Shown: in pieces, positions 43,397 to 51,700 of the stretch | Layout of the letters: each line of letters opens with the position of its first letter | Numbering within the stretch: position 1 is the stretch's first letter | Assembly (NCBI GenBank): GCA_034437515.1 | Contig: DAOTTX010000104.1 | Span: 98,581 to 162,580 of the forward strand | Source of the DNA: DAOTTX01 sp034437515 | Lineage (GTDB): Bacteria; Chloroflexota; Anaerolineae; Aggregatilineales; Phototrophicaceae | DNA: 64,000 nucleotides | Direction of reading: 5' to 3' | Position numbers and translations under genes: made by a program | Notes under the pieces: model-generated | Databases searched by the model: none | What the model saw: the letters and a program-made list of their open reading frames with translations, nothing else | Told to the model about the DNA's origin: nothing

Positions 43397-44481
43397 TAGT
43401 TGGCCTCCTGTGGTGCTTGCCAGGGTTCGATATTGATGGGCTTGAGTTTGTTCTCAATTGCTGAGCGTTGATTTTCCAACCATGCTGGCAGCATTAAGCC
43501 CGTGCCCAGTGATGCCTCGTCCTCATCGCGCAAGAAACCGGGGCCGAGGGTCGCCAATTCGATGATATGCCCGTCCGGGTCCTGGCTGTAGATGCTCTTG
43601 AAGTAATCGCGGTCGAGGATTTGTGAAACACGGAAACCTGCCTGGGTCAGCCTGGCCTGGTACATCCGCTGCATGTCCTCGTTTTCGACGGCGAACGCGA
43701 AATGATGAGTCAGGCCGCGTCCCATTTGTGCCCGGCGTGTCTTGCGCGGGTCGCGCTCAAAGTACGTGATGAGTGTGCCAGGGTTGCCGTCTTCGTCGCC
43801 CCAATACCAGTGTGCGGAGTCAGGGTCGTCGAAGTTATCGGTCATCTTGACGCGCTTCAGCCCAAGCACGTCCTGGTAGAACGCATCCGTGCGCTGGATG
43901 TCTGCACCGATGGCGGTGATGTGGTGCATTCCCTGTGTCAGCGTCATATCAGCGGCGATGTGTGGCACGGGTTCATCCCACATCAGCGCCTTGATCGTCT
44001 CTTCGTCCCGGTTGGCGACCATCATCGCCTCTGGTGGTGGGATGTGATGGGTACCGAGGTCGTCCTCATCGACGCCGAAGCCGGGGCCATCCGTCGCAAT
44101 TTCGAGGATGATGCCGTCGGGGTCGGTGAAGTAGATCGACTTGAAGTAGTGCCGGTCATAGGGGCCGCTGACCTTGATGTTCATGTCAGTCAGGCGGCGT
44201 TTCCACTTGAGCAGGCCGTCATAGTCGTGTACACGCAGCGCGAGGTGATGCGTTCCGCCGATGCCACGTAATCCCTTTGGTGCATGAGGCCACTCAAAGA
44301 ATGTGATGGCGGTGCCGGGGCTGCCGGTGGCATCACCGAAGTAGAGGTGATAGCTGGTCGGGTCATCAAAGTTGACCGTTTTCTTGATCAGTCGTAAGCC
44401 GAGTACACGGGTGTAAAAGTCCGCTGTGCGTTGTGCGTCCTCGCTGACGAGGGTGATGTGATGCAGGCCGAGAATCTTCAT
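43396..44481 (-). CDS. Ring-cleaving dioxygenase of the VOC family (MhqO-like)
   Basis: A 361-residue protein made of two vicinal-oxygen-chelate halves. Half one: LGLHHITLVSEDAQRTADFY with a metal-ligand His, LGLRLIKKTVNFDDPTSYHL, GGTHHLALRV, GIILEIATDGPGF. Half two: GMHHITAIGADIQRTDAFY, LGLKRVKMTDNFDDPDSAHW, GLTHHFAFAVE, GHIIELATLGPGF. The repeated structure and FDDP..H motif match MhqO/LinE-like enzymes acting on hydroquinones. AAGGAG precedes the ATG. With the coupled esterase it probably detoxifies quinones or catechols. Confidence 0.9.
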   Translation of the reverse strand: MKILGLHHITLVSEDAQRTADFYTRVLGLRLIKKTVNFDDPTSYHLYFGDATGSPGTAITFFEWPHAPKGLRGIGGTHHLALRVHDYDGLLKWKRRLTDMNIKVSGPYDRHYFKSIYFTDPDGIILEIATDGPGFGVDEDDLGTHHIPPPEAMMVANRDEETIKALMWDEPVPHIAADMTLTQGMHHITAIGADIQRTDAFYQDVLGLKRVKMTDNFDDPDSAHWYWGDEDGNPGTLITYFERDPRKTRRAQMGRGLTHHFAFAVENEDMQRMYQARLTQAGFRVSQILDRDYFKSIYSQDPDGHIIELATLGPGFLRDEDEASLGTGLMLPAWLENQRSAIENKLKPINIEPWQAPQEAN

Positions 44482-44591
44482 GGTAGGGTGATGCTCCTTA
44501 TCCGCTTCTTTAAGTTCTCTGGTTCATAGACAGTCTGACGACGGCAGATATTTCGCCGCTAAGTGGACGGCAGTCCGTTTATGATGCGATT

Positions 44592-45962
44592 CTAATGTTG
44601 AGCATGAACCAGTTCACGCGAATAACCGTTATGCCGTTCGACCAACACTGGCAGATCGACCGTCGTGAGTTGCCCATCCCGCACGATCACACGCCCGTTA
44701 ATCACGGTGAAGTCGGCATTGATCGACCGGCAGAAGACCAGCGCCGCCACTGGATCGTACATGGCACCCGCTAGGGCCGGGTGGTCGATGCGATACGCCG
44801 CGAAGTCTGCCGCCATTTGTGGAGCCAGCACGCCGATGTCATCACGACCTAACACGGCAGCGCCGCCGCGTGTCGCCAGTGTGAGCGCCTCGCGTGCGGA
44901 CATCCGCGCCGGGTTCGGTGTGCCGTCGATGCGTTGCAGCAGCATGGTCTGTCTTGCCTCGTTGAGCAAGTGTCCGCTGTCATTGGATGCCGAACCATCC
45001 ACGCCGAGGCCGACCCGCACCCCGGCGTCGAGCATATGACGCACGGGGGCGATGCCTGATGCAAGCCGCATATTTGAGCTGGGGCAGTGGCAGATGCCGG
45101 TGTTGGTGCGGGCGAATAAGTTGATTTCATCGGTGTTGAGTTGCACGCAATGTGCGTGCCAGACGTCATCCCCCACCCAGCCGATGTCCTCGGCATAGTC
45201 GCCAGGGCGCATCCCGAAATGCGCGAGGCTGTATTCAACGTCGCTGATGTTTTCCGCCAGATGGGTGTGCAGTCGCACGCCGTAACTCCGTGCCAGCTTT
45301 GCTGACTCACGCATTAAATCTTGCGAGACGGTGAAGGGCGCACAGGGCGCAACACCGATCCGCAGCATGGCATAGCGTGCGTCGTCGTGATAGCTTTCGA
45401 TCAGATAGCGCATGTCCTTGAGGATGGCGTCCTCGTCAGCTTCGACCAGCGCATCCGGTGGCAGGCCGCCGCTGCTCTCGCCGACGCTCATGGCCCCGCG
45501 TGTGGGGTGGAAACGCATCCCGATCTCGTCGGCGGCGCGGATGGTGTCTTGCAGCCGCACATCATTGGGGTAGAGATACAGGTGATCGCTTGATGTCGTG
45601 CAGCCGGAAAGTATCAGTTCCGCCATTGCCAGCTTCGCCGATGTGTAGACCATCGCCCCGGTGAGGTTGAGCCAGATCGGATACAGCGATTTCAGCCAGC
45701 CGAATAATTCCTGCTCCTGCGCGATGACACGGGTGAGGCTCTGTGACATATGATGATGGGTGTTAACCAAACCGGGGATAACGACATGACGGTCAAGTAT
45801 CAAGGTATCGTCGGCGTGCTGCATCTCGGCGGGGATGTCGTCGGTCGTCCCAACGTATTCGATCACGCCATCACGGATGAATAGTGCGCCGTCGGCGAGT
45901 TCGTGGCGGTCGTCATCCAACTTGACGAGGGTATGAATATTTTTAACCAGTCGTGTAGACAC
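44592..45962 (-). CDS. Amidohydrolase, 8-oxoguanine-deaminase-like
   Basis: A 456-residue metal-dependent amidohydrolase. Metal ligands are in GLVNTHHHMSQSLTR (HxH), the His of RLHTHLAENISD, HAHCVQLNTDE, and the Asp of GLGVDGSASNDSG. NTHHHM.QSLTR with ELFGWLKSLYPIW and LSGCTTSSDHLYLYPND is closest to 8-oxoguanine deaminases and the related AtzB/guanine-deaminase group. The start is GTG, six bases after AGGAG; that ribosome site lies inside the stem of the clpP terminator. Together with the molybdo-hydroxylase it points to purine breakdown. Confidence 0.87.
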   Translation of the reverse strand: MSTRLVKNIHTLVKLDDDRHELADGALFIRDGVIEYVGTTDDIPAEMQHADDTLILDRHVVIPGLVNTHHHMSQSLTRVIAQEQELFGWLKSLYPIWLNLTGAMVYTSAKLAMAELILSGCTTSSDHLYLYPNDVRLQDTIRAADEIGMRFHPTRGAMSVGESSGGLPPDALVEADEDAILKDMRYLIESYHDDARYAMLRIGVAPCAPFTVSQDLMRESAKLARSYGVRLHTHLAENISDVEYSLAHFGMRPGDYAEDIGWVGDDVWHAHCVQLNTDEINLFARTNTGICHCPSSNMRLASGIAPVRHMLDAGVRVGLGVDGSASNDSGHLLNEARQTMLLQRIDGTPNPARMSAREALTLATRGGAAVLGRDDIGVLAPQMAADFAAYRIDHPALAGAMYDPVAALVFCRSINADFTVINGRVIVRDGQLTTVDLPVLVERHNGYSRELVHAQH

Positions 45963-45993
45963 AAAAAACTCCTATCCAAAAGCGGATAGGAGT
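45963..45993 (-). terminator. clpP terminator whose stem holds the ribosome-binding site of the next gene
   Basis: On the minus strand ACTCCTATCC (45993-45984), loop GCTTTT, GGATAGGAGT (45977-45968) and then T5-T6: a perfect 10-bp stem plus U tract, the best intrinsic terminator in the window. The 3' arm contains AGGAG, six bases from the GTG start of the deaminase at 45962. Folding would therefore both stop transcription and hide the ribosome site, a layout expected of an attenuator. Confidence 0.88.
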
Positions 45994-46027
45994 GTAGCGT
46001 GTTCAGGTGAAGCAAGACAAGCCCGGT

Positions 46028-46645
46028 TTAACTTTTGTCGTCGGGGACGCGCTGGTTGGCGATGGTGTCGATCAAGCCTTTTTCACCGTAGTCGAGGGCT
46101 TGCTGCGGTGTCAGGTAGATGTCGCGGTCGGCATCACGTTCGATGGTTTCTTTATCTTGCCCGGTGTGCTTGACGAAGATGTCATAGATCATGTTCTTTT
46201 GCCGGATGATCTCGTTGGCACGGATGACGATGTCTGAGGCTTGCCCCTGTGTGCCGCCGAGTGGTTGGTGCATATGGATGGTCGAATTTGGCAGGGCGTA
46301 ACGCTGTCCGGCTTGCCCGGCAGCCAGCAGCACGGTACCGAAGCTCGCCGCGACGCCGACGACGGTCGTGCTGACCGGCGCGGTGATGGCTTGCATGGTG
46401 TCATAGATGCCCAGACCGGAATAGATTTCCCCGCCGGGTGAGTTGATGTACAGCTTAATCTGACGATCCGGGTCTTCACGGTCGAGGAACAGCAACTGCG
46501 CCACGATCAAGTTGGCGCTTTGCATGTTGACATCGGTGCCGAGCATGACCACACGCTCTTTGAGCAGCAGTGAGTAGATGTCATAGGCGCGTTCGCCACG
46601 CCCGGTGTTTTCAATGACAGTTGGAATAACGTTGTAGAAGTTCAT
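46028..46645 (-). CDS. clpP: ATP-dependent Clp protease proteolytic subunit
   Basis: A 205-residue ClpP serine protease subunit. The catalytic triad is Ser101 (VAASFGT), His126 (MHQPLGG) and Asp171 (ERDADRD), all at the standard positions. LYINSPGGEIYSGLGIYD and the handle region QASDIVIRANEI are typical. The frame is open to 46675, but ATG at 46645 has GGAGA upstream and matches the family. It is 26 nt downstream of a degenerate transposase-like gene on the same strand and is followed by a strong terminator. No ClpX or ClpA gene is nearby. Confidence 0.95.
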   Translation of the reverse strand: MNFYNVIPTVIENTGRGERAYDIYSLLLKERVVMLGTDVNMQSANLIVAQLLFLDREDPDRQIKLYINSPGGEIYSGLGIYDTMQAITAPVSTTVVGVAASFGTVLLAAGQAGQRYALPNSTIHMHQPLGGTQGQASDIVIRANEIIRQKNMIYDIFVKHTGQDKETIERDADRDIYLTPQQALDYGEKGLIDTIANQRVPDDKS

Positions 46646-46671
46646 TAGGTTTTCTCCAGTAATCAACTTAA

Positions 46672-47586
46672 TCAAGCAGCGCCGTGAACGGCGTAAACAG
46701 AAGTTGTCGAATGTGAATAGAGGCCGTGCAGCATCCGAATTTCGTCCTCGTGGTAAGGTGCGCGAACCAAGAGGTCATAGATCGCATCGACCAGCACACG
46801 CTCATCATCACGGTGCGTTTCGTAGAGCAGATCTTGCAGCGTGTAGGGACGTTGGTATTGCCATTCCGCCGCGAAGACCTGATCGACCAGCACCCGTAGA
46901 TTACCACACTCTCCGCTGATGATGCGGATAAACTGTGTCTGTCCACGGGCTATCAATCGGCGCATCAGGGCGGCCCAGGCGCGGTCATCATCTGCACTCG
47001 TGCTGATCTCGAAATCGAGTGCGCGATAGTCGCCGTGTTCGTCGATGCCGATGGCGACCAGCAACACCCGGTAACGGCCTTCCTGCTGACCGAGATCGAG
47101 CGCGTCCAGCCATAGGAAGGGGTAATCATCGTTGATCGGCTGTGTGCGATAGGCTTTGATGAGGTCGTGTATTGCCGCACTGATCATGCTGATGGTATGC
47201 GGTGGCAAGTCCAGGCCGTAGGCTTTACACAAGTGCGCGAGGTGGTCGTCTCCCGCATCACCGAAGTGATAACGCTGCCAGAGCCACTCACGGATTTGCA
47301 TAGCGGTTGTTGAGTTGACGAAGGCGGGGGTATAAGTGCCGCGTCGCAGCTTGGGGATCTTCAGCGTCACCTCACCGGCGGGTGTTTGCCAGTGGCGCGT
47401 GCGGTAGCCGTTGCGATATGCCTTGCGTCCATCGCTGCGCTCGTAATGCCCCGCGTCGATCTGCTGGCTGACTTCCGATTCCATGAGCAACTGTATGACC
47501 GCAGGGATGCTCTGCCGCCAGAACGCAGCTTTCGGCTCCAGGTGGAGACGCTTCAGATAAGTTTGTAGTGAGGAAACGGCTTGCAT
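46672..47586 (-). CDS. Degenerate IS256/Mutator-type transposase relative, possibly domesticated
   Basis: A 304-residue protein clearly related to IS256-family transposases: RKAYRNGYRTRHWQTPAGEV, LKIPKLRRGTYTPAF, then YPFLWLDALDLGQQEGRYRV and VAIGIDEHGDYRALDFEIS. The first catalytic Asp (WLDALD) remains, but the second motif, normally ISDAHEGL, is ISGECGNL, so the Asp is lost. The usual C-terminal catalytic Glu region is absent; real transposases are about 400 residues. The reading frame is intact, has a good GGAGA start site, and no terminal inverted repeats are obvious. It shares an operon with clpP. A DNA-binding or regulatory role is possible. Confidence 0.75.
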   Translation of the reverse strand: MQAVSSLQTYLKRLHLEPKAAFWRQSIPAVIQLLMESEVSQQIDAGHYERSDGRKAYRNGYRTRHWQTPAGEVTLKIPKLRRGTYTPAFVNSTTAMQIREWLWQRYHFGDAGDDHLAHLCKAYGLDLPPHTISMISAAIHDLIKAYRTQPINDDYPFLWLDALDLGQQEGRYRVLLVAIGIDEHGDYRALDFEISTSADDDRAWAALMRRLIARGQTQFIRIISGECGNLRVLVDQVFAAEWQYQRPYTLQDLLYETHRDDERVLVDAIYDLLVRAPYHEDEIRMLHGLYSHSTTSVYAVHGAA

Positions 47587-47661
47587 AACAATTTCTCCAT
47601 CGGCATCTTGTTTACCATGAAACCCGATCTCGCACCGTTGTTCAACTTTTTACACCACTTC

Positions 47662-48555
47662 TTACGATTCTCTGATGTGTTGCGCACTGCGCTGCGCTGC
47701 TTTGACCGTGTTTTGCAGCAGCATGGTGATGGTCATCGGCCCGACACCGCCCGGTACCTGTGTGATCGCCCCGGCGACTTCAACCGCCGAGCCGAAATCG
47801 ACATCACCGATGAACCTGTAACCCCGGTCGGTATCCGGTGCATCGACGCGGTTGGTGCCGACATCGATGACAACCACGCCCGGTTTGAGCCAGTCACCCG
47901 GCACGTAATTCGGTTTGCCCACCGCCGCGATGATCACGTCGGCATTTTTCAGGTATTCGCGGATGTCACGGGTGCGGCTGTGGCAAATCGTGACGGTCGC
48001 GTTGGCTTTGGTCAGCATGAGCGCCATCGGCATCCCGACGATGTTGCTGCGCCCGATGACAACAGCGTTGGCACCGTTGAGGTCAACCCCGGCTTCTTCC
48101 AGCAACACCATGCAACCGGTCGGCGTCGCGGGGGTGAACAGCGGCTCACGGCCTTTCATTGCCAGTGCGCCGATGTTAATCGGATGAAACCCATCGACGT
48201 CTTTGCCCAGGCTGACCTTGCGCAGAACGGGTTCCTCGTCGATGTGGTCGTACAGCGGAAGTTGCACGAGAATGCCGTGAATTTCGGGATCGTTGTTAAG
48301 TTCTTCGACCGCCACCTCTACATCAGCCTGGATGACATCCGGTGGGAGGACCTGGGCGACCGAGTAAATGCCCGCACGCTCACAGGCGCGGCGCTTCATG
48401 CGGACGTAAGTCGCCGAGGCCGGGTCTTCGCCAGCGTAAACCACCCCTAACCCCGGTGGGTAACCATGCGCTTTTCGGAATGCTTCGGCGTCTGCTGCGA
48501 TGCCCTCGCGGATGCGGTCGGCAAGCGCTCGACCGTCAATAATTGTCGCCGTCAT
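47662..48555 (-). CDS. folD: Bifunctional methylenetetrahydrofolate dehydrogenase/cyclohydrolase
   Basis: A 297-residue FolD. Signatures are PGLGVVYAGEDPASATYVRM, KRRACERAGI, GILVQLPLYDHI, KDVDGFHPINIG, TPATPTGCMVLLEE and VVIGRSNIVGMPMALML, followed by GGVGPMTITMLL. The catalytic Lys lies in YVRMKRRAC. A much longer frame runs to 48771, but ATG at 48555 follows GGAG by eight bases and matches the family start. It heads the folD - transposase-like - clpP run and diverges from the giant prepilin gene. Confidence 0.95.
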   Translation of the reverse strand: MTATIIDGRALADRIREGIAADAEAFRKAHGYPPGLGVVYAGEDPASATYVRMKRRACERAGIYSVAQVLPPDVIQADVEVAVEELNNDPEIHGILVQLPLYDHIDEEPVLRKVSLGKDVDGFHPINIGALAMKGREPLFTPATPTGCMVLLEEAGVDLNGANAVVIGRSNIVGMPMALMLTKANATVTICHSRTRDIREYLKNADVIIAAVGKPNYVPGDWLKPGVVVIDVGTNRVDAPDTDRGYRFIGDVDFGSAVEVAGAITQVPGGVGPMTITMLLQNTVKAAQRSAQHIRES

Positions 48556-48745
48556 GGTGGATGCTCCTTGAGATGTATTCAGATAGAATTGGTTATTTGT
48601 AAATGCTTTTGAACAACTCAACGACAAAATAAAGCCCCATCCCTGCGGATAATCAGGTAACATAATAACAGGCAACATAGGCTTATAAAACATCTGACTT
48701 GAATCATATGTCGAACATCGGTAAGCGAAGCAAGGGTTCGAAATT

Positions 48746-51700
48746 ATGCAAAATAGAGAAGCAAGCATCATACATTACATCCGATACCGGGCAGCGCAAG
48801 GGCAGGCACTCGTTGAGTATTCCCTGCTTTTGGTGTTAATCGCTATCGCCTTCGGTGTCGGTCTAGCGGCTGCCGGGCCGGTGATCGGCAATATTTTTGA
48901 CAACACGGTCAATAATCTGGTGTCAAACCCATCAGAGACGGTGGAACCGGTCGGCCCGAATGACTTCTGGCTGACGGTGACGGCGATCGCCAGTGTGACA
49001 CCGCGAGAAGCGACACTGCCGCCGCGCACGCTGCCGCCGCCCACCCTCACCCCAACGGACGGGCCGTCGCCGACGGCTAGCCCGGTCACGCCGACGGCGA
49101 AACCACTTCCATCCAACACACCGTTCCCGTCGCCCACGCCCATAGACGACGGCTTCCTCGCGCCGCACATTGAGCGCGTCGATGAGCCGGAGCACTGGCG
49201 TGTCGCGTCTGATGTCTTCCTCAGTACGGACGACTGGACGGCGGAATTCTACGAAGGGCGCAACTTTGACAACTTCGCCTTTACTTATGCGCACGCGGCG
49301 ATCGAACCGCAGAAGCGCACCATCCTCGATTGGGAATGGGGCAACGATGGCCCGCCGGTGGTTGAGCAGCCCTGGCCCCCTGGTTCCCCTGGGGAGAATT
49401 ACTCGGTGCGTTTCACCCGTGATATTCACATCGACCCGGATCCACAGCCTGGAGAGACAGGTGATGAACGCACCGAACTTACGGTCGCCTTCACCTTAAT
49501 GGCGGACGACGGTGTACGTTTCTACCTATTTGGCCCCGGTCAAAACAAGGGAAATTGCCCGACGTGCTTGCTGATCGATGATTGGGAGAACGGCGCGAGC
49601 AACGGCGGTACGGTCGTGCAGACCATCCCGGCGAACAACCCCGACGAAGAATACCAACTGATGGTGGAATACTATCAGGCGACGGGTGGCGGTCATGTCT
49701 CGCTGAGTGCGGGCACGGCGACTAACCCCGACGACGCCGCCACCGATGGTAGTGACTTCGTCTGTAACTGGGGTCGTGCTGATGGCGAAAATGCTAACTC
49801 ACTTGACTTCATGTGGGAAGAATACGCCGGCGGTGACTTCGATCTGAACGCACTCTGCCATCTTGAGTTCCGGGGCTTCGTTTACATCCCGACGCCCGGT
49901 GAGGTCGGTCAGGTGCTCTATGGTGAGCGCGCCGAGTTGATGGAAAATCCCGAATTTGTGTTCTGGGATGTGTGGGACATGCAGGCTTCAACCCACACCG
50001 CCTACCTGGAAATCGCCGAATACATCCCGTTGTTGGGTACCGATCGCGTGATTGATCGTGACGCGACGTGGACGAACGCAAATCCGCTTTATCAGCGTAT
50101 CGACCTGCATCAGGGTGCCAGCACCAACTACAACTGGACTCGCAATCAGTTTGATCTTTCCGCTTACGTCGGCAAGAAGGTCACGTTCCGCTTTGCGATG
50201 GAGACCAACGGCGGCAACAGCACCCGTAACTGGTACATCGACGATGTCGAGGTGCGCGATAACAAAGCTATCACTGGCGATCTATTCCCCGATGGCACGA
50301 CCTTTACGATGGATGGCGCAAGCCCCTTCGACCCCAATCGTCCGGCAGAAGCGGACTTCATCACCTCGCCGCAGTGGGCCATCACGACGACAGAACTTCA
50401 GGGTAACTCCTGGGAACTGTTGCCCGGTTCGGATTATACTCGCTTCACCGAGTCACCTTCGGGAAGTGCGGGGAATGACCCGAACAACCATCGTATCCAC
50501 TACGTAGAGATTGACCGCTGGCTGAACAAATCCGGCAATGCGCCTGATGACGAGGGCGATGTCGGCCCGGCGGTGCTGTCCTTTGCGACGACTTACGAAG
50601 TGCGGCGACGGGTCGGCTTGCAGGTGCAATACCGGCTGGATGGCAGCAATACATGGCTGCCCATCCCAAGTACCGACCCGAACAACCCGGATAGCGAACT
50701 TATCAGCATCACCAACGAGGACGACAACCTCGGTCAAATCCGCGATGATCGGATCGAGTACATTGATCTGTCGCTCGACCTGATCCCGCAGGATCGCTTC
50801 CGCGTGCGCTTTGCAATGCAGGTACGCAGCGATGCCAGCCGCGACGACGGTTGGTGGATTGACGACATCCGCTATCATCGGGAAGACCCGCCGCGTTACA
50901 CAGATTACGAGTTCTTCGATGACTTCGAGGCCGGTCTGGATAACTGGCGTGTGACCTCCGGTGACTGGGATCGTGTGGTGACATCGTCATGGTCAACTGA
51001 ACATTCCATCACCGATAGCCCGGACGGTAACTACTTCGACAACACCGAGCCGTCCATCCGCGTTCTGTATCCGTTCGACTTCAACGACGATACCCCGCGT
51101 GACCCGAACGAGCAGCAGGGAAATACGAATGGCGCTGCGCAAGACCCGGTGATGACGTTCTATCACTGGCGTGAACTCGACCGTAACGATGACTTTTACG
51201 TCGAATACCGCACGGTGGCGGATGCCGACGACGCCTGGAAGACGTTATGGGTATACGAATATGGGATGCGTACCAACCCCAGTGGTACCGATAACGACAC
51301 AGCGCGGCAATACGCCTGGGAGTACGTATTCATCGAGCTTGAGCCGATCCTGCGGGATACAGCCAGCAATGGCGACCTCGAGGACGATGACATCTATATC
51401 CGCTTCCGCATTGACGCTGACGGTGGTAATACCGACGATGGTGTTTACGTCGATGATGTCTTCATCGGTGAGCGTGACAGCATGATCTTGCCGGAAGTCG
51501 CAACATATAAGCTGTGGCCAGAAAGCGAAGATCGCACCATCGCTGGTACAGACTACGGCCCCGGCGACAGCATGACCTTCGTTCAGGATGTCGAGGGTGG
51601 CTACGTCGATTATTGGCAGTGGGGCGGTGAGTGGGAGCCGATCCAGTACGAGATCTATCAAGGTCTGAGCGCCTTCCACGAAAGCCCCAACGCGCCGGAA

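Noticed and set aside
47581..48450. 289-codon plus-strand frame opposite folD
   Set aside because: FolD on the minus strand is certain; this frame is an antisense shadow rich in Asp, His and Arg.
48556..48745. Divergent promoters in the folD-prepilin gap (TATAAA, TTGTCG, TTGAGT)
   Set aside because: The 190-bp AT-rich gap must hold promoters, but no pair of boxes with 16-18 bp spacing stands out on either strand.
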